A stretch of DNA of 64,000 bases from Aplidium turbinatum (Eukaryota > Chordata > Ascidiacea > Aplousobranchia > Polyclinidae), in contig OU964922.1 of assembly GCA_918807975.1 (NCBI GenBank), positions 6,833,501-6,897,500 of the forward strand. The letters run 5' to 3'. This document shows positions 27,601 to 37,654 of this stretch, piece by piece. The translations under genes and the position numbers were made by a program. Position 1 is the stretch's first letter; each line of letters begins with the position of its first letter. The notes under the pieces are model-generated. The model was not told the DNA's origin and searched no databases. It saw only the letters and a list, made by a program, of their open reading frames with translations.

Positions 27601-30600
27601 CCTTGGGTGGACATGGGTGACTCCCATCGGAGTCGTGCTTCGAGGTTTGCTCACTTCACTGAGCTCGCCATCCTCATCGTGCAACTAGTCGTGGAGTTTA
27701 CAAAGCAGCTCCCTGGATTCCTCACGGTGACCAGAGAGGACCAAGTATGTAGCTCGCTTTGTTGTTTATTCTGCACCGTGTTTGCTCTATCTGTTTGCCA
27801 CCACAGCCGCGTTTTGTGCACTTTCAATCAATTTTTTGCTAAATATGCAAAGGGTTGAATGCACCAGCAGTGGATTATTTACCGATCAAGAAAATCTGGT
27901 GATTAAGCAATTTTTTTTTTGCGAACTACGTTTTTGCTATTACACCAACCGCAATCTTCCGATTACTGATCCACAGATAAACTTGATGTAATCTGATTCT
28001 TAATTATACAATCAAACGGTTGATTTAATCGGTAGTTTAAGAAATCCACTGTTAATGCATCCACCATTGAATCTGACCGAAGTTGTGAAGGTCGTTAGTT
28101 TAACATCTTTCAAAAGCATCTGACTTCATTGTCGTATCCGCACTTGGTCCGGTAGTTGAAGATTAAATGAATGGGAAGACAAGGAAACCAATCGTCATGT
28201 CCACCTTCAGGCATGCTTTTAAGTGTCTTGCTAACGATACAGCTGAATGCTTTTCAGCAGTGTCGAACACCCGGTTCGGCGGACGCCGAACCAAGGCTCT
28301 CATCACTTGACTATGCAGCCCACAGACTTAATCGATTAAACATTCCAACATACCGGTACTAATCTTTTACTGGTTTATACCCGAAGATTTCCAAATACAA
28401 GGGTAAAGTAATGCGCAGTTCCAAGTATAGTTGGAAAATTGAGAGTTTTGTTACATACTTTTCGCTGTCTTTACTATTTTACTTCAGTAGTTTTGTATCT
28501 CACTTTATCTTGCATAATAGGAATAGAAGATAGCAACATGACTAAAACAAACGATACTATTATCATTGCAGATATTGTTACTGAAGGCCTGCACTATTGA
28601 AGTAATGCTACTGAGGGCTGCCAAGCAATACGACAAAAAGTCAAAAGCGATCAACTTTCTAAACGGCAAATACTACGACAAGTCGAGCTTCTACCGAGCA
28701 GGTAGGTCTACTTAGTATATCTACTTCTACATTGAGGCACGATCATTTTATAAAGTTATTTTCATAAGAAAGACCCCTTTTCGTTTCGTGATTGAATTTA
28801 CTGGTTTTTTTTTATGTTAAAAAACATTGCTTTTATCTTGCATCAATTTAATCTAATGAAGGTTTCTGCTTGCTGCTGAAATGTGAGAGGTATTTCTTGT
28901 TTCTAAAATTTTTTACATATGAATTGCTTTGGATTCTTCTCGCTATTTCGCAGAAGGTTTACTGTGACCAGCACATAAATTTCCTTGTTATTGCGCAGGA
29001 ATGCAGGTGGAATTCGTCGACCCCATATTTGACTTCTGTGAGAGCATGGCGAAGCTGGGTCTCGACGAAGCCGAGTATGCTCTCTTAGTCGCTATAAACA
29101 CTTTCTCAGCTGGTATGTGGTTTTGAGGAGTCATTCGTATGAAAATTATGTGAAAGAGTTTATTCAGTTACACTGTAATGCTGGGTAGTTTTGCCTGAAA
29201 TATTTTGTTTTTGTTTAGGTTGTAAACAAAGTAGCTCTTGGCATTCTTGTGGATTTTTATATTTATATTTCGCACTTTGTTGCGATATTGTGCCATGACC
29301 TTGAAGCCCACAACGCTCCTATTCTTATGAATCTTTGAACAAGTTGGCTTGCATTGTATGAACCTTTCTTGGTATTCGAAGGGATAAGTTACCATCGTTG
29401 GGACATTAACGTTGTCCTAGGTGAGGTATCAAGCCAAGTGTCCAGGAACCATCGATGAAGTGAAATGAATGAAACGTTACCCTCTCTATCTACTGTGAAT
29501 GGTTATACGTTTAATTTGTGTTTACAAGTAACTTCTTACAGCTTCCATTCAGTGCTGCGATGCAGTCCTTCCCACGCTTGAGGGAAGATACTTCAGCGTG
29601 AATCACCGTGCTTACTGATTGGTTGTCATATTTGTTAACTTATTTTATGATAAAACTATGTTGAATGTACGTAAAAGTCATAACAGTTCATTATTGACAC
29701 CAGATCGTCCCAATTTAAAAGACATCGGCAAAGTTGAGGCGGTCCAGGATTCGTACGTTCAGATGCTGAGGATTTATCTCAAAATCCACCGCCCCGAGGT
29801 GACCGTTGCACTCATCTGAAGGATTTAGACTTTCTGTAAACACTCAATTTAAAGTACTACAACAGGGGTGGGCAACGTGCGGTCCGCATGCGACCCTTTT
29901 CCATTTTTTTGTGCGGCCCTTCATCTTCTTTCAGCTATTTTTCCCCAGATAAGGCTATTTTCATCTCGATTTACACAATTTCGAAGCTTAAAAAGTGATA
30001 TGGCCGTCTTTTCACTCCCCTGTACCTGTGAAATAAGTTTTGCGCCTGTAGAAATCCAGCTTGAATTGAATTCACTGCAGGAGGATGACATTCTTGGGCG
30101 AAACACGGTGTCTATCGCTGTCAATTCTTGCTACAAATCGGCTGCCGAGAAACAAGATAAACTCCATTGCTGAAAATATGAGTTTGTGTTTATTTGGTGT
30201 GCGGCCCTCCTGTAAGCATTACATTTTCCTAACTGGCCCTTGTGTTAAAAAGGTTGCCCACCCTTGATTTACAATAGAGCGCTTTTTCAATATTTGTAAC
30301 AACACTGTATTCCTTCAATATGATTTGGTTCTGGGAATTTTTTCCTGAGAAATCAGCAACCAACGCACAGTTATTTACGTATGATATTATAATATAATAA
30401 TTGTCAAATTATTGATTATTGAAATATAGTTAATGATTATATTTTATAATTGTGTGTCGTGGAACGTGGAACACAAATCTTCCTCAACTAAAGCTGTTTA
30501 TGCAGCAAAAATAATGAAAATCAACTTTTCCTTTAAGGAACCTCTCATGTTCCCGCGCACCCTGATGAAGCTGGTGGAGCTTCGTTCGCTCAACAATTAC

Positions 30601-30678
30601 CACAGCGAGCAGATCTTTGCTCTTAAAGTTCAAGACAAGCAACTCCCACCTCTTCTGGCCGAAATATGGGACATGTGA
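4914..30678 (+). CDS. LXR-type nuclear receptor (NR1H group), 15 coding exons
   Basis: Ligand-controlled transcription factor; vertebrate LXRs bind oxysterols and, as RXR heterodimers, switch on sterol-efflux and lipid genes in the nucleus. Exons read from GT-AG sites with agreeing phases: 4906-4998 (ATG at 4914), 8612-8728, 21520-21671, 22593-22715, 23077-23645, 24003-24133, 24531-24641, 24966-25115, 26095-26235, 26508-26728, 27601-27744, 28572-28701, 28999-29112, 29704-29798, 30538-30678. The sum is 2424 nt, 807 residues. The two zinc fingers lie at about 458-525, the ligand-binding domain at about 600-807, ending in the activation helix [11 protein letters not shown], which is LXR-like rather than FXR-like. 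Vertebrate LXRs are about 450 residues; the excess is N-terminal. Exon 1 has a splice acceptor before the ATG, so an upstream (perhaps untranslated) exon was not found. Receptor identity is near certain; the first two exons are less so. Confidence 0.9.
5052..7179. mobile_element. Foldback DNA transposon with 9-bp target duplication (Mutator-like?)
   Basis: Flanked by a perfect 9-bp direct repeat GTAATATAG at 5043-5051 and 7180-7188. The ends are TAGGGTGGAGT and its complement. Left arm 5052 to about 6183 and right arm about 6345-7179 are inverted copies of each other, joined by a loop of about 160 bp. The right arm lacks about 270 bp present in the left arm (around 5135-5410). The small mirror-image open frames at 5866-6093 and 6431-6679 simply reflect this symmetry. 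A 9-bp duplication with very long inverted repeats fits Mutator-like elements, but no transposase is present. It lies in LXR intron 1. Confidence 0.85.
7688..8214. mobile_element. Palindromic TIR element (GGTGAGTCCGATTCGG family)
   Basis: The outer inverted repeats start CAGGGTCTGCTACTATTCGG at 7688 and end with its complement at 8214. Inside each arm are repeats of CGGTGAGTCCGATT and a telomere-like stretch (CTAACCCCTAACCCTAA) shared by both arms. An inner palindrome carries AATGGCCCGTTTCGGTGAG. The arms share GGCAATGATAATTAGGCTACGG with the larger element at 48933-50317, so they belong to one family. No target duplication is clear. It lies in LXR intron 1. Confidence 0.75.
8889..8985 (-). 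repeat. (AAT)n plus retroposon-tail-like sequence
   Basis: An ATAATA microsatellite is followed by TATATAGCGCTGTATCC and CAGCACTTTACAAA, a pairing often seen at the 3' end of degraded LINE or SINE copies in invertebrates. Only a tail is present. Confidence 0.35.
8986..9732. other. LXR intron 2, left part: nothing recognised
   Basis: AT-rich intronic sequence. The open frame at 9088-9483 has no family resemblance and no splice context. Confidence 0.4.
10243..10575 (-). repeat. 3' LTR of the BEL/Pao element
   Basis: 333 bp; on the minus strand it begins TGTTCCAGAGG and ends GGGACGAACCA. Nearly identical to 16875-17207. Confidence 0.92.
11281..11402 (+). repeat. 12-bp minisatellite inside the BEL/Pao element
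   Basis: About ten degenerate units of the type CAAGTTACGGCC in a row, just beyond the end of the coding region of the LTR element (read on its minus strand). Confidence 0.8.
16875..17207 (-). repeat. 5' LTR of the BEL/Pao element
   Basis: 333 bp, with one difference seen from the other LTR. The open reading frame of the element appears to begin inside the inner part of this LTR. Confidence 0.92.
17625..18904. other. LXR intron 2, middle part: nothing recognised
   Basis: Intronic AT-rich sequence. The 116-codon frame at 18075-18425 has no recognisable domain and no splice partner with a fitting phase, so it is left uncalled. Confidence 0.4.
18905..19247 (+). mobile_element. 5'-truncated LINE, 3' end only
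   Basis: Encodes the C-terminal zinc-knuckle region of a non-LTR polymerase protein: [14 protein letters not shown], then [20 protein letters not shown] (a C-x-C-...-H-...-C pattern). The frame shifts near 19115 and continues as [17 protein letters not shown] before a stop. The 3' tail reads GGGGTGGTAAAAGGATAGAC. Similar tails occur at 57478-57535 (+) and, more diverged, near 58160-58260 (-). Confidence 0.8.
19248..20061. mobile_element. Palindromic TIR element with GACCGAA repeats
   Basis: Terminal inverted repeats of about 110-120 bp start GTGTTTCAAAAAATTTGACA at 19248 and are mirrored at 19940-20061, ending CCCTG. The interior has repeated TTCGGTCAAAATGTCCG blocks on one side and their complements on the other, so the whole element can fold on itself. 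It abuts the LINE tail directly. No transposase. Confidence 0.75.
20062..21519. other. LXR intron 2, right part: nothing recognised
   Basis: AT-rich intron sequence up to the exon 3 acceptor (ATTTTACAG at 21511-21519). No coding or repeat structure seen. Confidence 0.4.
21794..22107 (-). mobile_element. tRNA-headed SINE, full-length copy
   Basis: Read on the minus strand. It begins with a tRNA-like head containing an A box (GTTAGCTCAGTTGGTTAGCG) and a B-box-like GGTTCAACTC about 50 bp later. The body, if translated, gives [12 protein letters not shown], resembling the last part of a LINE polymerase protein. It ends CCGAGGATAAACATTCAATC in a short TCAA-type tail. Copies lie at 33373-33622 and 50774-51073. 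Lies in the short LXR intron 3. Confidence 0.85.
24966..26235 (+). CDS. LXR DNA-binding domain, exons 8-9
   Basis: Exon 8 (24966-25115) carries a basic leader REKRKKGP and the first zinc finger with spacing C-x2-C-x13-C-x2-C and P-box CEGCKG. Exon 9 (26095-26235) starts GFFRRSVIK and carries the second finger C-x5-C-x9-C-x2-C, then the C-terminal extension [12 protein letters not shown]. The [10 protein letters not shown] segment is characteristic of the LXR/FXR/EcR branch. The intron falls right after CEGCK, a position common in this family. All eight zinc-ligand cysteines are present. Confidence 0.97.
25153..25226. repeat. Small hairpin element, degenerate copy
   Basis: CCAGACAGCAAAAGC at the left, a perfect core palindrome GATTCAACGTCTGCAGACGT at the centre, and GCTTGCTGTGATC at the right. 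Diverged relative of 27464-27549, in LXR intron 8. Confidence 0.6.
27464..27549. repeat. 86-bp near-perfect hairpin (micro-MITE)
   Basis: CCAGACAGCAAATCAACC at the left is mirrored by GGTTGATTTGCTGTCTGG at the right, with a nested ACATTGATTCAACG stem. Nearly the whole length pairs with itself. It lies in LXR intron 10, about 50 bp upstream of the exon 11 acceptor. Confidence 0.75.
27601..30678 (+). CDS. LXR ligand-binding domain, exons 11-15
   Basis: Helix 3 is read as [18 protein letters not shown], with the coactivator-clamp region [10 protein letters not shown] after it. Exon 12 begins [14 protein letters not shown] (helices 4-5). Exon 13 reads [18 protein letters not shown] (helices 7-8 region). 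Exon 14 reads [16 protein letters not shown] (helix 9). Exon 15 reads [15 protein letters not shown] and ends [12 protein letters not shown], the AF-2 helix, immediately before TGA at 30676-30678. Compared with vertebrate LXR the chain ends one or two residues early. The domain looks intact and functional. Confidence 0.97.
29863..30266. mobile_element. hAT MITE
   Basis: Starts CAGGGGTGGGCAACGTGCGG and ends AGGTTGCCCACCCTTG, a classic hAT terminal repeat. Both ends carry GTGCGGCCC-type subterminal repeats. The flanks TACTACAA and ATTTACAA agree at five of eight bases, consistent with a decayed 8-bp duplication. Length 404 bp, no transposase. It lies in the last LXR intron. Confidence 0.85.
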
Positions 30679-32513
30679 TCCAACAAATTGACCACTTTGG
30701 TTCCTCCTGAACGTATTAGTGGAAAATTAACGATTTTGTTGCGACGTGCAAAACGAGACATAGCGTTCCAGTTCATGGCGGCTTGTTTTCATAACACCCT
30801 TGTCACGACATTTATAGTGTGAGCTAGTTTATAATTTTCAGCTGACTTTGCTGCTACCTGACCGTACTATAGTTGACAGCTTTACCAACCGTTTGTGGTC
30901 CGCTGGAATCACAGCAACTGGTGATGAAATTTCAACATCGTCGCATTCACGAGGCACTTACAACCAGCGATGCTGTCAAGGAGGGTGGACTAGAGTTCAC
31001 TTTTTAAGAAGTCCCACTAATGTGAAACATTGCTTATTGGATTGTATCGTAGTCTTTTAAAAAGCGAAACTCGAATTCTTTGTGCCTTTTCATAACTGTT
31101 GCTGCCTGCGAATACTTGTGTGGTCTTGTGAATTGCTGTTTGTCAACATGTCGGCTGTTGAAACGAACAAAACACACCGTACTCGACTTATCCTTCACAG
31201 AGTTGCAGTAGCCCGTTTCGTCATGTCAAATTATCGAATGTTAAGCTCTCCAGATATCATACAAAAGTTGTGACTTGGCTACGTTTACTTTAAGGACACG
31301 TTAAGCTGTTTACAAACCTGTCACCATTTTGTCAAATTCAGCTTGTTTATTTAGTACGTTTATCGCAGCAAGCAGCAGACAGTTATGATGAAATTTTGCC
31401 AAGAACACTAAAAAAAACTTTTATGCAACCCCGTTTAGAAAGTATTTGTAGAAAAGATTTATGATGCCCAGACTGGTTGAACTTTTCAACAATACTAACT
31501 GCACAAGTGTCACTGCTTTGAACTGCAGGATTTTCATGCTGTAGTTTTGAAAAACTATCCCTTGCATTAAAAAGGTGCTGAATGTATGCTTTAATGTTTT
31601 GACGTTACTGGATGGGCGTACGACTTGACCATTGATAAAAGTTTCACATATGTGTATTATGGATTAAACCGTGCAACATAAAGCGCGAAGAATGTATTCA
31701 ACTCACTGGCATGGTCACCAATGCAGTTCTGCTTAACAATTTACTTTTCATTCTCATCTTTTCTGTTCTGCCATGTGCTATTGTGACCCTTTTCCCGTTG
31801 ACGGCCAAATATTAAAAAAAGGTGAAAACGCTCTTTTCATGCAACTCATCTGGGAACGAACATCTCAAACGATGTTTAAATTTATTTCCTGAAACACTTA
31901 GCGTTCTCTACATCAGTACAAGTCTTTTGTTTCGTCCTTTCTCACATTCTTTGTAATCACTTATATTGGAAGTTTACATTTTATCTAGCAATTTTAACAT
32001 AGAAGATAAAGTGTGTCGTAACTTAGCATTATATATTAAGATTTATAACCTGAATTTACTTGGGGAAAGTCTCTATCAGTTCCACGTATCTTTTCTATTT
32101 ATGTTGTTCCACTTATTTATTTTGGAGTTGTTTCATCAGCTACATGATGTGTTTTGTCGGGTTTACAATTTTCCCACAAGCTGATGGGGAACTACGATGT
32201 TTTGTGTTTGTTTTTACAATTTCAATAAACACGTGGAAAATTTGTAGGCCTACCGGTCGAAAACAACTTGTACGGTTTGAGAGTGCGTGCTTTAGTTTTA
32301 ATCGCTTTATAGAAACTTTTTAGTTGACTAGTTGCAGCCTTCTTCTTGCAGAATAGGTCAAATCACAACGTATTTCAACACTCAAGCTAACTATTAACCG
32401 CCAGCCCTTTTTTTTCAAAGCTTATGATAAATGCAAAAAATATATGATCAAATTGTTAAAAGTGTTTGAAGTACCGGTAACCACAGTGTACGGTAGTTCA
32501 CCAAACAAATATA
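30679..32513. other. Downstream of LXR; probable 3' UTR and intergenic DNA
   Basis: No coding exon recognised. AATAAA at 32224-32229 and ATTAAA at 31565 and 31809 are possible polyadenylation signals; which is used cannot be told. Confidence 0.4.
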
Positions 32514-33314
32514 CAGTAGAACTCGGTTAATCCGGATTCGATTTGACTGGCGATTCCATCCGGATTAGGCGAAGATCCGGATTAACCGATGACGGTTCTA
32601 TCAAGCCTGACGTTACCTAGATAGAAGGGTATCGGTAAAAATCAACGAAATTGAACGCATTAGTGTGGTCATCTGTCAATTCCGAGACGCGCGATCACCA
32701 TATTAGCGATAGAATTCTTTTGAAATGCAGTATGCATGTAAAACGAATGTATTTGACTATTTGTAGACTCTGCGTTTAACGCAAGAACACACTGGCAAAA
32801 GTTATATCTTTAGACATGCGTGTCGGAATAATCTGTAGTCACTCAAAACTTTTGAAAACAGTTACGGAAGACGAGTTTCTTTGGAAAACTTACAAAAAAT
32901 CAAACAAAGTCTTCTATTGGAAAAACATCACCGACATACCGCCGAAAATTCCACCGACATCTTTTCAAGTGACAGTACGAGTTTGGGCATTTGCGCACGA
33001 ATTTTGCGTTAGGAGGGATTACTGTTCATGAAAAGAAGAAATCCGCAATGATTTATTGCGTCACATTAACGGAACAATAGAAAAGAAATTTCCCGCTCTA
33101 AGCCACGTTACGTTTTAGCATAAAATGGCAAAACTGTCGGGAAAATCCGGATAAAGCGATAGAGAAAGCGCAACTTTTGTCCGGAATAGGCGAAGATCCG
33201 GATTAAATAATCCGGATAATCCGAAGCCGTTTCTCAAGAAAAAGATTACAAATCATTAGTACTTCCAGTTTCATCCGGATTAGGCGAAGATCCGGATTAA
33301 CCGAGTTCTACTTG
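32514..33314. mobile_element. pogo/Tigger-like MITE
   Basis: Starts CAGTAGAACTCGGTTAATCC and ends with the complement (GAGTTCTACTTG), flanked by TA on both sides (32512-32513, 33315-33316). Subterminal ATCCGGATTAGGCGAAGATC repeats occur several times in both arms. The CAGTAGA start and TA duplication fit the pogo/Tigger branch of Tc1/mariner. The interior frame at 32816-33031 is not a recognisable transposase. Confidence 0.85.
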
Positions 33315-33372
33315 TATGTGCAAGAAGATTTCTAAAAATATCCGCTCCGATAGCGACTTTATGCACGAAGAA

Positions 33373-33622
33373 ACCTTAAGATCAAGCGGCGTTGGTTCGG
33401 CTCTCGGGGTGTGCGCTTAAGAAGCGCATTCTAAAGACTGCTCTCAACTCAGCGGCACCTATTGGATGGAATAATTCTCTGGCAACAATCGGCAACTTTA
33501 CTCTGTCAATCTCGGTAAACGGCACTGCGTCTAAAAGCCTCTACAAGTATGCGAAACTACCAGGAACAATGAACCTATCAAGGCTTTGTTTGTCCAAAGA
33601 TAAAGATTTAAAAACCAACCCA
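33373..33622 (+). mobile_element. SINE copy, 5'-truncated
   Basis: Second copy of the SINE at 21794-22107, on the opposite strand. It lacks the A box; the B-box region is GGTTCGGCTCTCGGGG. The body shares the CTCAGCGGCACCTATTGG and TACAAGTATGCGAAACT blocks. Confidence 0.8.
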
Positions 33623-34763
33623 CTTAGCGTTGCAGTTATTTATTTCGTGAGAGGGAGCGTGAACTCGATGATTTAGCAAAATAGACCAGTTTCTTTGTCG
33701 TGCTTGAAATTTTTCTTTTTGACAAAAAGTACCGATTACTGCTAAAATAACTCGGTACTTTTTGAAATATATCCCGGCACTGGATTAATTTTGAAATCAA
33801 ATAGGCTACCGATGCCCACAAATAGGCTATAGTTCAGCGTACGGTAACCTACCGTAGGCTACCTCTTGAAATTGGTCTGTGCACATAGTCACTCAAGCAA
33901 TGATTTATTTGTCAGGAATAGTAGATTAAATGCTTGAAAGGTACAAGTATGTGTATGCTGCAGAAGTTGCTGACTTTCCGCACTGGCAGGAAGATAGCAA
34001 GTCTTCTGCCTTCCTGCAGAAATGATCATTTAGTGGAGCGATCGAATATTATAAAGACAAAAAAGAGAGCAGGCCATAAAAAGGCTTGCATTCTGCCTAT
34101 AAGAAAGACTAGATAGGCCTACATAAAAAAGAACGTTAAATAAATCTCGTATTTAACGTTAAATAAATCCCGTATTTAACGTTAAGTAAATCTCGTATTT
34201 GTTTGTGTTAATAATTAGACTTCTAAAACGTATTAATTAAAGATATTATTTTTCTATACACTAATTCTTACACTTATTTTGTTACAGCTACAAAATTATA
34301 TTAACACCTTCTGAGAACTTCAAAATTATAATTCGAGTAACAATTGCGGGAAAAGAGTTCAATGGAGTCAGATAGTCAAATTAACTAGAATATTATTCAG
34401 GCAAACGGAACTTCATTAGACAGTCAATTAATAGATAAAAATCTCAATCAACCAGGCTCAGACGAAATATAAATGGGACCACAATTGGACAAAAAATGTA
34501 ACATAAAATTACAACGTAAAATTACAATTGGTGTTGAAGACAAAGTAATTTTTTGGTAAGGATAGGCTACATTACGATGGTAAATAGGCTACACATGGAG
34601 TTTGTTTTTTGTTTGTTTCATATCTTTATCCTGCATTGCGGAGAGCGGACTTGAGCGCTATGCATCGGTGTACGTCTTCCGACGTACACCTGACCCACGC
34701 TGCAGCCGACGGCAATGTCTGTTTCCGGTTGTCTACATGACTTAAATTTGGTACTACCCATTA
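33623..34763. other. Intergenic; a short 23-bp tandem repeat, otherwise nothing
   Basis: At 34132-34200 a 23-bp unit (AACGTTAAATAAATCTCGTA plus TTT) is repeated three times. No gene seen. Confidence 0.5.
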
Positions 34764-35195
34764 CCGTATTTACTTGATTGTAAGCCGCGCTTGATTGTAA
34801 GCCGCCCTTGATTGTAAGCCGCATGCAATAGTGTTAAAAATTTAATGTAAGCCGCCCTTGAATGTAAGCCGCAAATACTGTTTACACGCAAAGCTGAAAC
34901 TGCAGTACTCTCCAAATTTACCGGTATGTTCATTAAGTACCATAAATAAAACTGACAACTCCTTTTTTTCTTTGGAATGCACGTCATAAATGCATGTGAC
35001 AATTTAAAATGCACGTCACAAATTCACAATTGTCGGCATCAGACACGGCAAAACATCTATGGCAAAGTCGACAAGGAAAAAGACAAAAAGAAAAAATGTA
35101 AGCCGCCTTTGATTGTAAGCCGCCCTTGAGTTTAAGCCGCAAACATGATGGAAAAAAAACTTTATAAGCCGCGGCTTACAATCAAGTAAATACGG
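34764..35195. mobile_element. MITE with TTGATTGTAAGCCGC repeats
   Basis: Inverted ends CCGTATTTACTTGATTGTAA and its complement, flanked by TA (34762-34763, 35196-35197). Next to each end the block TTGATTGTAAGCCGC is repeated in tandem (three to five times), so the ends are clusters of one short motif. 432 bp, no transposase. Superfamily unclear. Confidence 0.8.
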
Positions 35196-35359
35196 TACTC
35201 GAAATCGATCACTGGGTAGAGTATCAAACTCGCCACTATTGTTCAAGTTAAGAAAACTTACACTCATACTTTTACTATCATTTTTATTCGTATTGTGTAG
35301 GCTATAATTGTACCGTAGGCTACTATTCTCACAACAGACGAAATAAAATGTTTCTCTCT

Positions 35360-36872
35360 CTCACTCATACCGCAATGAGTATTTCTTGATTTAGCTAAAG
35401 CCTTCGACACAGTTGATCACACTATTCTCATACAGAAACTGCAAACATATAGTTTTCGGGGCCCTCCATTACAATTGTTAAAAAGCTATATCAGCAATCG
35501 TCTACAACACACGATCGTCAATGGAATCTCTTCAAACTCGAGACAGGTTACCTGCGGTGTGCCCCAAGGATCGACATTGGGACCCCTTCTTTTCTTACTG
35601 TATACAAATTACAAATGACTTACTAAGTTCAACAAACATGAATGTTAAACTATTTGCTGACGACACCAATCTTACCATGAGCGACAAATGTGAAATAAAT
35701 TTGCAGAACGATGTGAATGCCGAAATGCAAAAACTTTACAACTGGTTGAAGCTTAATAGATTATCGTTAAATTTCTCAAAAATTGAATACATGCTAATAA
35801 CAAATAAAAAACACATAAAAAATTTTAACATTAACATTGGTAACACAAGCATTCAACAAAAAGATCAAATAAAATACCTTGGCGTTTACATAGATAACAA
35901 ATTAACATGGAAATATCACATAGATAAAATTTGCGGAAAAGTAGCAAAAGGTTCATGGGCGTTGCTTAAACTCAGAAATTATGTCAACACAGACACTTTA
36001 AATGATGTGTATCACGCTTTGATTTACTGTCATTTGCAATATTGTATTTCAAGCTGGGGAAAGGCCTGTGACAGTGCACTGGATCCTTTAATAAAATTAC
36101 AAAAAAAGGTTATAAGAATAATTACGAAACAAAATTACTATGCTCACACTAATTCTTTATTTTTCAAAATGAACATCTTGAAACTAAAAGACATACATAA
36201 CATTGAAATAAAAAAACATATGTACAAAGTTTATATGAATCAGTATCCGTCTACGTATTGTGATTTATTTACAAATGCTTCATCTATTCATCAGCATGAC
36301 ACAAGATATCAAACAAGCAACAACTATTTTATAAATAGATCAAACACAGAATTTGGCAAAAAGTCCATGCAGGTATTGGGACCAATGCTCTGGTCAGAGG
36401 TTCCAAGTAGGCTAAAAAACTTATCATTTCATTGTTTCAAAAAAGAGATCAAAACGTTAATTTTACAAAGCCACAGTGCATCGTAAGTGATATGTTATGG
36501 AAACCAATTTGTCAGTTTCTTCGGAAACTTGATTATTCTCTGCTTGCTTCATGGAATTTTGTGTTTAGGCCTACGTTATCATCAATATGTTGTTTTTTTG
36601 GGTTTTTTTTTGTGCGTATGTTGTTGTTGAAGCGCGGGAACGTTTCAACGTTTTATTTTATTTTTTATTATTTTTTTTTCTCTTGTAAGCTTATTTTAAA
36701 TGGCAAAATCGTAATTTCCGTAGGGTGGCAATTGACTAGTAGACCGTATGGTCGTCTCGTTGTCTCCCTGTTGGTATGGGAACTTGTGTAACTTTTGTAT
36801 TGTGTATATTGCATATTTCAAACATATACCTATGTTCCTGTTACTGACAAATAAAACATTGATTGATTGAGT
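35360..36872 (+). mobile_element. 5'-truncated LINE (CR1/L2-like), reverse transcriptase part
   Basis: Begins inside the polymerase with FLDLAKAFDTVDH, then QVTCGVPQGSTLGPLLF and, after a frameshift near 35600, the catalytic box as FADDTNLTM. A long open stretch 35521-36486 follows, with the conserved IKYLGVYIDNKLTW and FGKKSMQVLGPMLWSEVPSR blocks, ending at a stop at 36484-36486. The 3' UTR is T-rich and the element ends in TTGATTGATTGA. Endonuclease absent. Confidence 0.85.
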
Positions 36873-37650
36873 CCTATCTTATTTTCTTTTCGTCCCCTAA
36901 TTGAAAAACAGCTGGAAATAAGCTAAAATATCATTCTATGACGTCTTTATAGCAACGCGTATGGCAACCAAGAAGTCACATTTTTTTGCAAAATTTTCAG
37001 CCTGCAGTTAAACATGAGCAGTGCAAGAAATATCGTATGGTATGCTTTTATTAAAAGACGCAGTTATTAGCAATCGTTTTTATGAAAGCACAGTAATAGG
37101 TGAATTAATGTAGTAGATAATTTTTCTATCACACTTGTATCTGCTGACTTGTACATCAGAACTGACGATGCACTAACAAGTGCGAAATATATTTTTTGTT
37201 ACATCTACTGACTACTGATCCTTGTTACCTTAGCAATTGAGGTTTTAGCTTTCTAGATATGAAACAGGGATCGTTTCAGAACAAGACTAGATCAGAAAGC
37301 GAGGCAGACTCCGACTCAGCTCAGCAGCAGCCTAGAGCAGTTAGCTACACATGTATCTGTTGTTGATTGTGACATGAATTGCAATTTGAACAACTAGCAA
37401 GATAGCCTTAGGCTACCACACCTTTTGGGTCAAGGGTGAGCGCAGGTACTTTATTTATCACAACAGCGTTATTTTTGTAGCACTTCACCTACAAAGCATT
37501 AACATCGTAGTTGTTTCTTTTTAAATAGCAACCATATTAGCAAGTTTAGGCTTCTTTGCATTTTCTTTTCTAGTGTGCTCACACGTACCGTAGCCTAGCC
37601 TACTGTTTACATCAAATATAGTTAAAATTATTTTCTAAAACTTCTACAGC
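36873..37650. other. Intergenic: nothing recognised
   Basis: Mixed AT-rich sequence between two LINE fragments, with no coding or repeat boundary I can support. Confidence 0.4.
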
Positions 37651-37654
37651 CTGT

